Source: Flavobacteriales bacterium UBA5040
GTDB lineage: Bacteria > Bacteroidota > Bacteroidia > Flavobacteriales > Weeksellaceae
Assembly: GCA_002415135.1 (NCBI GenBank)
Contig: DIBY01000018.1
Coordinates: 124,001-188,000, forward strand
Length of the DNA: 64,000 bases
Direction of reading: 5' to 3'
A program made the translations under genes and the position numbers. This document shows, piece after piece, positions 44,001 to 51,881 of the stretch. The notes beneath the pieces were generated by a model. The model had not been told where the DNA came from. It did no database searches and saw only the letters and a list, made by a program, of their open reading frames with translations. Each line of letters opens with the position of its first letter. Within the stretch, counting starts at the first letter, position 1.

Positions 44001-45661
44001 TTGGTTACAAGCTCATCGTATGCTTCAAAAGCATCGGGAAATTCTCTAAAACTTTGTTTAAGTTCTTCGGTATTTTTTATATAATATTCGTGAGAAGGTA
44101 AACCTCTTCTTTTACCGAAACCCTTTCCTACAGGCGATGATAATTTCTCGCCATCTTTAATACAGTATAAAATATCCTGAATATGGGCTTCTGATTTTTC
44201 AGTATAAAACGTTTCGTTTTGTGCTAAAATTTTAACTTCGTATTTCTCAGCGAAAGTCAACAGAACATCATTCAAATAATGTTCTTCTTCAATCTCATGA
44301 TTTTGAAGTTGTACATAGAAATCATTTTCGAAAGTTGTTTTCCACCATTGAAAAATATCCTCTCCTTTTTGTTCTCCAAACTCCAGAATCGCATTTGGAA
44401 TATTCCCATTAGTTCCAGCACTTAGGGCAATTAAATCTTCTTTGTATTCCGCGATCATTTTTTTTGAGATCCGGGGAACTCCAAAATAAAACCCATTCAC
44501 ATAACCCAAGCTGGAAAGTTTTACGAGGTTTTTGTAACCATTATAATTTTTCGCCAATAGAACCACATGTGTTCTTCGGTCAGGATCATCTTTCGTAAAT
44601 TGCTTTTGATCTGGTCGGTCTGAAATATAAAACTCACAACCAATGATCGGAATCAAAGGTTCTTTACGAGGTTCAATTTCTTCAAACAAAAGTCCCTCTT
44701 CAGCCGCTTTTTCTTTTTTATCTAAATATTCCTGATAACTTTTTTTGATATTCCCGTTGGTTTTTTCAACTTCAGAAACAAATTTAAAAGCGCCCATCAT
44801 ATTTCCCAGATCTACAATTCCAACCGCTGGGAAATTGTTGTCTAAGGCTCTTTTGATCAATTCATGAATATGCGATGATGCTTGAAGTGAGGAATAAATA
44901 CTGTGATTATGAAAATTAAAATAACTGCCAATTTCAATTTCGTCCGTATTGGTAAATGATTTTTTCTTTTTCTTTTTTGAATCGGCAACCTGTCGTCTGA
45001 TTATAATTGGGAACGGAGCAATCGAACCCGGATGATGGTTGATGTAATGTTGTAATTCGGACGTTGTCAATTTGAGTGTTTCAGCCGGAATAATCCCAAT
45101 CCTCATCATCTCGAAGAAGACTTGAGCCGTTGCATTGACGTCGGCTGCAGCATTATGTGCTTCATCAAACTTCTCGTCATATAACTTTTCGTAGAGTTCC
45201 GTCAGTTTCGGCGATTTAAATCTTCCGCTTTTTCCACCTCCTAACTGACAAAAATCTGTACCCAATTTCATCGTATCTGCAGACGGAATACTCTGCAGAT
45301 TATTCTCAATTTCTTTCCGGAAAAATTCTGCACCAACGATATTATAATCAAAGATGATATTGTGACCCACAACAACTTCTGCCTTCTTTAACGCTTCGCT
45401 AAATTCTACTAAAACTTCATTCAAATCACGGCCTTCTTCAGTTGCCATTTTAGTTGAAATTCCATGAATTCTTTGAGATGAAAACGGAATATCATAACCT
45501 TCTGGCTTAATGATATAATCTTGATTTTCAAGCAGATTTCCTTCCTTGTCATGAAGTTGCCAAGCAATCTGGACCATTCTTGGCCAATTGTCGGAATCGG
45601 TAAGCGGAGCATTAAAATTTTTAGGTAAACCAGTGGTTTCAGTATCGAAGATTAAAAACAT
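41006..45661 (-). CDS. dnaE: DNA polymerase III alpha subunit with N-terminal DEDDh exonuclease
   Basis: A 1551-residue replicative polymerase. Residues 1-190 form a DnaQ-like 3'-5' exonuclease with a complete DEDDh set: Asp6, Glu8 (DTETTG), Asp105 (HNIIFD), His169 and Asp174 (HNAAADVNA). A Lys-rich linker (230-236) leads to the PHP domain, which keeps His251/His253 (FHNHSIYS). It has Leu285 where a metal-binding His of TDHG is usual (VDLGN). The polymerase catalytic triad lies in SMPDIDIDFDD (about 690). The C-terminal OB region follows. Proofreading is therefore probably supplied in cis by the exonuclease. Confidence 0.95.
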   Translation of the reverse strand: MFLIFDTETTGLPKNFNAPLTDSDNWPRMVQIAWQLHDKEGNLLENQDYIIKPEGYDIPFSSQRIHGISTKMATEEGRDLNEVLVEFSEALKKAEVVVGHNIIFDYNIVGAEFFRKEIENNLQSIPSADTMKLGTDFCQLGGGKSGRFKSPKLTELYEKLYDEKFDEAHNAAADVNATAQVFFEMMRIGIIPAETLKLTTSELQHYINHHPGSIAPFPIIIRRQVADSKKKKKKSFTNTDEIEIGSYFNFHNHSIYSSLQASSHIHELIKRALDNNFPAVGIVDLGNMMGAFKFVSEVEKTNGNIKKSYQEYLDKKEKAAEEGLLFEEIEPRKEPLIPIIGCEFYISDRPDQKQFTKDDPDRRTHVVLLAKNYNGYKNLVKLSSLGYVNGFYFGVPRISKKMIAEYKEDLIALSAGTNGNIPNAILEFGEQKGEDIFQWWKTTFENDFYVQLQNHEIEEEHYLNDVLLTFAEKYEVKILAQNETFYTEKSEAHIQDILYCIKDGEKLSSPVGKGFGKRRGLPSHEYYIKNTEELKQSFREFPDAFEAYDELVTKFEPYTLKHDVLLPEFGIPEEFLNDEDKADHGKRGENAYLRHLTYEGAVKRYGEITDEIKERLDFELEVIAKTGYPGYFLIVQDFCNEARNMGVWVGPGRGSAAGSAVAYCTGITNVDPIKYDLLFERFLNPERVSMPDIDIDFDDEGRDKIIKWVVEKYGKANVAQIITYSVLGGKSAIKDAGRVLDLPIFETNNIAKLIPAVPGMNIAKAFAKFDKLSPEDKALAQEMKDILANPKDDRYEVLSAAQKMEGCIRNTGIHACGVIITPEDISNLVPITIASKDADILVSQFDNSVAENAGLLKMDFLGLRTLTIIKHAIKLIKEKHGIDIDPDAIPLDDAKTYQLFKEGRTVGIFQYESPGMQKYMRELKPTEFADLIAMNALYRPGPIKYIPLFIARKNGVEETVYDLEETEEFLGETYGITVYQEQVMLLSQKLANFTKGEADTLRKAMGKKQRDVLDKMYPKFLEGGKSNNLDETKLNKIWKDWEAFAEYAFNKSHSTCYALIAYQTAYLKANYPAEYMASVMSNNINNTKQITLFMEDCKSIGVDVLGPDVNESQYAFAVNEKGQVRFGLGAIKGIGEGPSEAIVEARKEERYKNIYDFFEKIPSSQMNKRVAESLVIAGAFDEVDGYHRAQYFDIDNSGKTNIERLLRYGHSFQDSKNEIENSLFADFADEVQIEQPKINPAPEWQNMHKLNKEKEIIGFYLSAHPLDEYKYQFQFIQGALSKKEILEGKKEETLELEKVILPIEVSEVDDLDDDLVDLPSDVLEGEDDALIEEATKLVEPRGTFNFLNLDEIENFKNSVFANSQTDLFNNDKLSWKEKQAMRNNTPEYMVAGLVTEYTVKDGMNSGEKVAFLMLEDYSGSYSFRLGDRDYMKLRDRIDVQRFVIFKIKFSSSKDGRVFVNVSDVIDLKEAFEKFAKKMTIVVDINDLRKSDLEFFRSQFDEHKGEQKLNFFIKNPEDESQLELMSMQTMVQVNGDLLEIFNETQKYQIFLN

Positions 45662-45815
45662 TCAGTATAAATATTTGGAAGGAAATTAGAAGATTTTGGT
45701 AAAATTAGCACTAAATTTCTATAAAAAAAAGTTGGAATTTTGGAAAATTGAAAATATTCTGACCATTAAAAGAACAGAGATTATCTTTAAAATTTCAAAG
45801 AATGAATTAAATTTT

Positions 45816-45823
45816 TATCTTTG
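45816..45823 (+). promoter_or_regulatory. -7 box of the E1 dehydrogenase gene
   Basis: TATCTTTG, only 6 bases before the ATG at 45830, implying a leaderless or nearly leaderless mRNA. Confidence 0.5.
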
Positions 45824-45829
45824 TTATCT

Positions 45830-47902
45830 ATGGAAATTATTAAAAAAGGAATTGTTTCTCAAGAGATACTGCTAAAGGCGTTTGGTCACATGATGACTGC
45901 AAAGGCAACCGCAGATGTTTACGAAGAAAACCGAAATATTTGCAAATACGTCCACTCTACTTCCCGAGGTCATGAAGCGATTCAACTTGCAACCGCTTAT
46001 CAATTAACTAAAGAAGATTGGGTTTCTCCTTATTACCGCGATGAAAGTTTATTGCTCGGAATGGGTTTCAAACCTTATCAGTTAATGCTTCAATTATTGG
46101 CAAAAGCAGAAGATCCTTTTTCTGGCGGACGTTCTTATTACTCACATCCATCGAGTTTAGAAGAAGACCTTCCTAAAATTATCCATCAAAGTTCTGCCAC
46201 AGGAATGCAGGCAATTCCGACTACAGGAGTTGCGCAGGGAATTAAATATATTCAGGAATTTAAGTTAAAAGAATTCGAAAATAATCCAGTTGTTATCTGC
46301 AGTTTTGGAGATAACTCGATCACAGAAGGCGAAGTATCAGAAGCGTTTCAATTTGCAGCACTTCATCAACTGCCAATTATATTTTTAGTTCAGGATAATG
46401 AATGGGGAATTTCTGTAACTAAAGAAGAAGCCAGAACTTCTGACGCTTATGATTTCGCTGCAGGATTTGTCGGACTCAACCGAATGAAAGTGGACGGAAC
46501 AGATTTCGAAGCGAGTTTTGAAGCCATGAAAAAAGCAGTGGATTTCGTTCGGGCAGAAAGAAAACCGATGTTGGTTTGCGCAAGCACTGTTTTGATCGGT
46601 CATCACACTTCCGGAGTTCGACGAGAATTTTATCGGGATGAAGAAGACTTAGAAAAACACCGAGCTAAAGATCCTGGAGTTCTACTTAGAAATAGATTGC
46701 TTGAAGAAGGCGTTGACGAAGAACTTTTAAAACAAATAGAAAAGAAAGCCAGATTAGAAGTCGAACAAGCATTTCAAAAAGCCATTGATGCAGAAGATCC
46801 GAAGCCAGAATCGGTAGAAAATCATGTCTTCGCTCCTACTCCAATTACGGAAGAAGTTGGTGAAAGAGAACCAAAAGGTCAAGAAAAAATTGTGATGGTT
46901 GATGGAGCTATTCACGCGATTCAGGAAATCATGTGGAAGCATCCAGAAGCACTGCTTTACGGACAAGATGTAGGTGAAAGAATCGGTGGTGTTTTCAGAG
47001 AAACCGTGACTTTAGGAAAAAAATTCGGAAATAAAAGAGTTTTCAATACGCCAATTCAGGAAGCGTATATTATTGGTTCTACGGTTGGAATGAGCGCAGT
47101 TGGATTAAAACCGATTGTCGAAGTTCAGTTTGCTGATTATATTTATCCAGGAATTAATCAGTTAATTACCGAGGTCTCAAAATCAAGTTATTTAAGCAAT
47201 GGTAAATTTCCGGTAAGCAATATCATTCGCGTTCCAATTGGTGCTTATGGCGGAGGCGGACCTTATCACAGCGGAAGTGTCGAAAGTATTTTAGCTAATA
47301 TTAAAGGAATTAAGATCGCCTATCCAAGTAACGCTGCAGATTTCAAAGGATTGTTAAAAGCTGCTTTTTACGATCCAAATCCGGTTGTGATGTTGGAACA
47401 CAAAGGTTTATACTGGAGCAAAGTTCCGGGAACTGAAGATGCAAAAACCATCGAACCAGCCGAAGATTATATTTTACCTTTTGGAAAAGGAAATATACTT
47501 CTAGAAGCCGATCAATCTGAAACTGAAAAAGGCAGAACAATGCTTATCGTTACTTATGGAATGGGCGTTTATTGGGCAAAGGAAGCAGCTAAAAATTTTG
47601 CAGGCCGAGTTGAAATTATCGATTTGAGAACTTTAATTCCTTTGGATGAAAAACTGGTTTTCGAACGGGCAAAACTTCACGGAAAATGTTTGGTTCTAAC
47701 AGAAGAACAATTGAACAATTCTTTTGCGGAAGCGTTTGCACATCGTATCTCAAAAGAATGTTTCAGGTATTTAGATGCTCCAGTTGAAGCGATGGGTTCA
47801 CTTAATTTACCTGCCGTTCCGATCAATTTAGTTCTGGAAAAAGAAATGCTTCCAAACGCAGAAAAATTGACCAAGAAAATTGATGAAATGTTAAGTCATT
47901 AA
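45830..47902 (+). CDS. Fused alpha/beta E1 subunits of a branched-chain-type 2-oxoacid dehydrogenase
   Basis: A 690-residue ThDP enzyme. The first half (about 1-330) is E1 alpha with ThDP motif FGDNSITEGEVSEAF...FLVQDNEWG (about 160-195). The second half (about 350-690) is E1 beta with YGQDVGERIGGVFRETVTL, FADYIYPGINQL and GAYGGGGPYHSGSVE. It decarboxylates 2-oxoacids in the first step of the complex; branched-chain oxoacids, the source of iso-branched fatty acids in flavobacteria, are the likely substrate. E2 and E3 genes are not in the window. The ATG at 45830 is preferred over the TTG at 45821, which lies inside the -7 box. Confidence 0.9.
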   Translation: MEIIKKGIVSQEILLKAFGHMMTAKATADVYEENRNICKYVHSTSRGHEAIQLATAYQLTKEDWVSPYYRDESLLLGMGFKPYQLMLQLLAKAEDPFSGGRSYYSHPSSLEEDLPKIIHQSSATGMQAIPTTGVAQGIKYIQEFKLKEFENNPVVICSFGDNSITEGEVSEAFQFAALHQLPIIFLVQDNEWGISVTKEEARTSDAYDFAAGFVGLNRMKVDGTDFEASFEAMKKAVDFVRAERKPMLVCASTVLIGHHTSGVRREFYRDEEDLEKHRAKDPGVLLRNRLLEEGVDEELLKQIEKKARLEVEQAFQKAIDAEDPKPESVENHVFAPTPITEEVGEREPKGQEKIVMVDGAIHAIQEIMWKHPEALLYGQDVGERIGGVFRETVTLGKKFGNKRVFNTPIQEAYIIGSTVGMSAVGLKPIVEVQFADYIYPGINQLITEVSKSSYLSNGKFPVSNIIRVPIGAYGGGGPYHSGSVESILANIKGIKIAYPSNAADFKGLLKAAFYDPNPVVMLEHKGLYWSKVPGTEDAKTIEPAEDYILPFGKGNILLEADQSETEKGRTMLIVTYGMGVYWAKEAAKNFAGRVEIIDLRTLIPLDEKLVFERAKLHGKCLVLTEEQLNNSFAEAFAHRISKECFRYLDAPVEAMGSLNLPAVPINLVLEKEMLPNAEKLTKKIDEMLSH

Positions 47903-47943
47903 AATTGACTTTAGAGATTATCCTCAAAATTTTACGTTATATC

Positions 47944-47988
47944 ACAAAAACTTAATGATTTTTCATCATTAGGTTTTTGTTTTTTTTA
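47944..47988 (+). terminator. Terminator after the E1 gene
   Basis: ACAAAAACTTAATGA (47944-47958) pairs with TCATTAGGTTTTTGT (47966-47980) with one wobble, followed by a long T-run. Confidence 0.85.
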
Positions 47989-48248
47989 AGGAATTAGTAA
48001 AGTTGAGATTCCCGGTAAATCGTAATGATAGATCCTATTATTCTCTTTTTTGTCACTAAAATAAAAGAAAATTTAAATGGTAGAAAGTCTCGTTTTTCTC
48101 AACATTAAGATAGTAAGGTTAATGAAGATTGCATTATAAGTTCTCAGCAGTTTTGTGAACTAAAATCAACATCAATTTATTTATTAAACATCGCAAAAAA
48201 ACTTTGTGACTCCTGCCTGGCGGCAGACAGGTTTGTGGTTTAGAAAAA
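47989..48248. other. Noncoding convergent gap holding a split repeat
   Basis: Together with the terminator this makes a 346-base gap between E1 and the antiporter gene. Apart from the repeat at 48202-48242 I see no gene or RNA structure. Confidence 0.55.
48202..48242. repeat. Dispersed repeat CTTTGTGACT/TTGTGGTTTA split by a 20-base GC-rich palindrome
   Basis: CTTTGTGACT (48202-48211), then the near-palindrome CCTGCCTGGCGGCAGACAGG (48212-48231), then TTTGTGGTTTA (48232-48242). Removing the palindrome plus one T regenerates exactly the 20-mer at 5955-5974. The palindrome is strikingly GC-rich for this genome. Confidence 0.75.
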
Positions 48249-49307
48249 TTATCCCCACCAAAAAGCAGCCGCAATAATAATATACAGTCCAATTAAAGCC
48301 ACGCCTTCTAACCAGATACTTTCACCATCAAAAACGATGAATGCACTTACCAAAACTGCAAGCGCCAAGGCCGCCAATAAAAGTGGACTTAATACAAAAG
48401 ATAAAATTGCACCTCCTAAAAAGAAAGATAAAAGAATAAGCAAAGGATAAACGACCAATGCAATCTGAAGCGACGAATTCATAATGACACTTACCGCGTA
48501 ATCAGATTTATTTTTCAGAGCCAGTTGAATTCCGACAATATTTTCAATCGCATTTCCGGCAATCGCCACAATAATAAGTCCTGAAAAAACTTCATTAATT
48601 CCTAATGAGTCCATCGCAGGAGTTAGAGCATCCACAAACCAATCCGACACAAATGCCGCCCCAACGCCGGACGCGGCCAGGACTATTAAGGTAGTTGGTA
48701 ACGACCATGAATTTGGATGTTCTTCACCATTTTCATCAGGTCTGAAGGACTTGTCTCCTTTTATTGAAAAGCTCAAGTAAGCACCAAAAGTGATCAGTAA
48801 AACTACCGCAACAATCATATCCAACATATTCAAATGACTTTCGGCAGGCGTATGAAGATAGTAAGTCAAGGTTGGAACAGCCATGGCCGCAAATGCGAGA
48901 ATCATCAAAACTGCATTCATTTTGGGTGGCTCTGAATGGAAATATTGGCGGCCGTTTTTTAAGCCTCCAAATAAAATAGCCATTCCAAAAACCAAAACAG
49001 AATTTCCTAATATTGAGCCAACCAATGCTGCTTTTACCACGGTATCAAGACCAGCTCTCAACGCAAAAATACATACAAACAATTCAGGTAAATTTCCCAA
49101 GGCTGATTGTAAAACTCCTGTTGCTGCAGGCCCCAATCGGTTTCCCAACTGTTCCGTAGCTTTCCCAACAATCATCGCAACCATCACCAACGACGCTGCT
49201 GAGAGCGCAAATAATAGGACGGAATTGAGACCGGCCTACGTCGAAATCCCTGTAACTGCTGCAATTGCAATAGAAGCAACGATCAATAAAATATCTTTCT
49301 TCTGCAT
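48249..49307 (-). pseudogene. Ca2+/H+ antiporter (CaCA family, Cax type) interrupted by an in-frame TAG
   Basis: Reading from the ATG at 49307 gives a normal hydrophobic N-terminus (MQKKDILLIVASIAIAAVTG), then a TAG at codon 24 (49238-49236). The same frame continues without other stops for about 328 codons. The part just after the stop (AGLNSVLLFALSAASLVMVAMIVGKATEQLG) is family-like. The body has both ion-binding alpha-repeats, QSALGNLPELFV and IVAIAGNAIENIVG, and about ten membrane segments. Restart at a TTG (49190) or ATG (49184) would lose the first helix. It could be a true nonsense mutation, a sequencing error, or a readthrough case. Confidence 0.8.
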
Positions 49308-49580
49308 CGTTAAATATTAGGAAAATAAAATTACTAAAAATATCAGCACAATTATTATTTTTTATTTTGGCGCACATTTCCGGCTATCCATTGCAATCTT
49401 TTTTTTTGTTCTTTCAGTTTTAAAAACTTTATTAACGATAAAAAAAAAGGATTTCCATTTCTATCCGGGGCGCAGGCAGTTCTACAAACAAAAGCATTCT
49501 AATATTTTAAATTATTTCACCACTCAAAGAAATATAATTACCGAAGTATAAATATTCATTAGAAGTTTTAAAGGATTTAG

Positions 49581-49588
49581 TATTTTTG
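49581..49588 (+). promoter_or_regulatory. -7 box for ligA
   Basis: TATTTTTG (TAnnTTTG), 18 bases before the ligA ATG. Confidence 0.5.
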
Positions 49589-49606
49589 TAGAAACCCTTC
49601 AAAACG

Positions 49607-51610
49607 ATGCCCGAAAACATCCAGCAAAAAATAGAAGATCTGCGCACAGAACTTCACCAACATAATTATAACTACTACATTTTAGATGAAGCCACAATCT
49701 CTGATTTTGAATTTGATTTAAAATTAATAGAACTGCAGGAACTCGAAAAAAATCATCCTGAATTTTATGATGCTAACTCTCCTACTTTGCGAGTTGGTGG
49801 CGAAATCACCAAAAATTTCCCAACGATCCAGCATCAGTTTAGAATGTATTCTTTGGATAATTCTTACGACTTCGAAGATTTAGAAGACTGGGAAAAACGG
49901 ATCGTCAAAACCATTGTAGATCCGGTAGAATTTGTAGCAGAACTAAAATACGATGGCGCGTCAATTTCTATTTTTTATGAAAATGGAAAATTAAAGCAAG
50001 CCGTTACCCGTGGCGATGGTTTTCAAGGGGACGAAATTACGGCGAATGTGAAAACAATTTCAGATATTCCTTTAACGCTGAAAGACGATTTTCCTCATCA
50101 GTTTTTTATGCGGGGTGAAATCTATTTAACTCGAAAAAACTTTGACAAAATCAATATCCGTCGCGAAGAAGAAGGTTTAGATCTATTTATGAATCCTAGA
50201 AATACCGCTTCTGGAAGTTTAAAAATGCAGGATTCTGGTGAAGTTAGCAAACGTAAACTTTCGGCAGTTCTTTATCAATTTATCTCTTCTGAGATTCCAG
50301 CGGAAACACATTGGGAACTTTTACAAAATTCCAAAAAATGGGGTTTTAAAGTTTCTGATCAGGCGAAATTATGCAGGAGTTTAGATGAAGTAAAACAGTT
50401 TATAACTTACTGGGACGGGCACAGACACGAACTTCCCTTCGAAATTGATGGCATTGTATTGAAAGTAAATTCAATCAAACAACAATCACAACTGGGTTAT
50501 ACTGCGAAATCTCCACGTTGGGCAATGGCGTATAAATTCAAGGCCGAAAAAGTTGAAACCGAATTATTAACCGTCACTTATCAAGTTGGAAGAACTGGCG
50601 CAATTACTCCTGTCGCAAATTTAAAACCTGTTTTACTCGCAGGAACGATTGTTAAAAGAGCGAGTTTGCATAATGAAGACATCATTAAAAAATTGGGTTT
50701 ACATGAACATGATTTTGTTTATGTAGAAAAAGGCGGCGAAATTATTCCAAAGATCGTTGGAATCAACGAAGAAAAAAGGAAACCGGATAGTAAAGAAATT
50801 CAATACATTACCAATTGTCCCGAATGTGGAACTGAACTGGTGAGAGTCGAAGATCAGGCGATCCATTTTTGCCCGAATGATTTGCATTGTCCGCCTCAAG
50901 TTGTGGGAAGAATGATTCATTATGTTTCCAGAAAAGCCTTAAATATTGAGGGTTTAGGTGCTGAAACCATTGAACAATTATATAGAGAAAAATTAGTTGA
51001 AAACCCAGCCGATTTCTATGCTCTAACCAAAGAGCAAATACTTCCATTAGAAAGAATGGCAGAGAAATCTGCCCAAAATATTATGGATGGTGTTGAGAAA
51101 TCAAAAGAAATTCCATTCGAAAAAGTATTGTTCGGAATTGGTATCAAACACGTTGGAGAAACGGTTGCAAAAAAATTAGCCAAAAATTTTGATTCGATCG
51201 ATGATTTGAAAAACGCAACCGCTGAAGAACTCATTCAAGTAGAAGACATCGGTGGAAAAATCGCTGAAAGTATTGTTAACTTCTTTAACGATGCAGAAAA
51301 TATTTTAATGATTGAACGCTTGAAATCTTACGGAGTTCAACTGGAGAAAGGAGAAAATACAACTGAAGCTTTAAGTAATATTTTAGAAGATAAAACATTT
51401 CTCTTCACGGGAAAACTTTCTTTATTTACAAGAGATGCCGCCGAAGAAATGGTTGAGAAACATGGTGGAAAAAACATCTCTGCTGTTTCAAAAAATTTGA
51501 ATTATTTAGTCGTTGGTGAAAAAGCAGGAAGCAAACTGAAAAAAGCTCAAGAAATAGGTACGATCGAAATTTTGGACGAGCAACAATTTTTAGACTTGAT
51601 CTCAAAGTAG
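49607..51610 (+). CDS. ligA: NAD-dependent DNA ligase LigA
   Basis: A 667-residue replicative ligase. An Ia domain with YNYYILDEATISDFEFDL leads to the adenylation domain with catalytic Lys in AELKYDGASISI. The OB fold (TYQVGRTGAITPVANLKPV) is followed by a four-Cys zinc finger (CPECGTELVRVEDQAIHFCPNDLHCP), tandem HhH motifs (GIGIKHVGETVAKKLA and VEDIGGKIAESI) and a C-terminal BRCT domain (FLFTGKLSLFTRDAAEEMVEKHGGK). Length and order are normal. The organism thus has both LigA and the NHEJ LigD. Confidence 0.97.
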   Translation: MPENIQQKIEDLRTELHQHNYNYYILDEATISDFEFDLKLIELQELEKNHPEFYDANSPTLRVGGEITKNFPTIQHQFRMYSLDNSYDFEDLEDWEKRIVKTIVDPVEFVAELKYDGASISIFYENGKLKQAVTRGDGFQGDEITANVKTISDIPLTLKDDFPHQFFMRGEIYLTRKNFDKINIRREEEGLDLFMNPRNTASGSLKMQDSGEVSKRKLSAVLYQFISSEIPAETHWELLQNSKKWGFKVSDQAKLCRSLDEVKQFITYWDGHRHELPFEIDGIVLKVNSIKQQSQLGYTAKSPRWAMAYKFKAEKVETELLTVTYQVGRTGAITPVANLKPVLLAGTIVKRASLHNEDIIKKLGLHEHDFVYVEKGGEIIPKIVGINEEKRKPDSKEIQYITNCPECGTELVRVEDQAIHFCPNDLHCPPQVVGRMIHYVSRKALNIEGLGAETIEQLYREKLVENPADFYALTKEQILPLERMAEKSAQNIMDGVEKSKEIPFEKVLFGIGIKHVGETVAKKLAKNFDSIDDLKNATAEELIQVEDIGGKIAESIVNFFNDAENILMIERLKSYGVQLEKGENTTEALSNILEDKTFLFTGKLSLFTRDAAEEMVEKHGGKNISAVSKNLNYLVVGEKAGSKLKKAQEIGTIEILDEQQFLDLISK

Positions 51611-51846
51611 GAAAAATGGAGACTCTTTTATCAAAAACTCGGTAATTGTCATTACTTTAAAATTATTACAATACTTTTCCATAAAATACAACTTTCCTTT
51701 ATCAATGATGGTTTTAATTAAATATACGTATTTTCAATAAAACGTTAACAAACATTGATTTAATTACATATACTCTTTAAAATAAGGCTTTTTAATAGAT
51801 TTTAAAAAATATATCCCTGTTTTAATTTTTGTATTACAATTTTATT

Positions 51847-51854
51847 TACATTTG
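51847..51854 (+). promoter_or_regulatory. -7 box for the M4 protease gene
   Basis: TACATTTG, identical to the box before csgA1, 27 bases before the ATG at 51882. A TTG at 51829-51831 stands 15 bases upstream of the box, again the same gap as at csgA1. Confidence 0.45.
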
Positions 51855-51881
51855 ATTCAATTATTAAATAAATATTGTCAT

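Noticed and set aside
45821..45829. TTG start for the E1 gene nine bases before the ATG
   Set aside because: It overlaps the TATCTTTG -7 box and adds residues with no family support.
49236..49238. TAG in the antiporter gene as a pyrrolysine or programmed recoding site
   Set aside because: No Pyl machinery or recoding signal is visible and the position is in a generic membrane helix linker; mutation or sequence error is simpler.
48883..49320. Open frame of 145 codons on the plus strand opposite the antiporter gene
   Set aside because: It is antisense to conserved membrane-protein coding sequence, has no promoter or family resemblance, and arises from the codon pattern of the minus-strand gene.
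51852..51881. Ten extra residues at the start of the M4 protease
   Set aside because: They begin at a non-ATG codon in the promoter box and precede a complete signal peptide.
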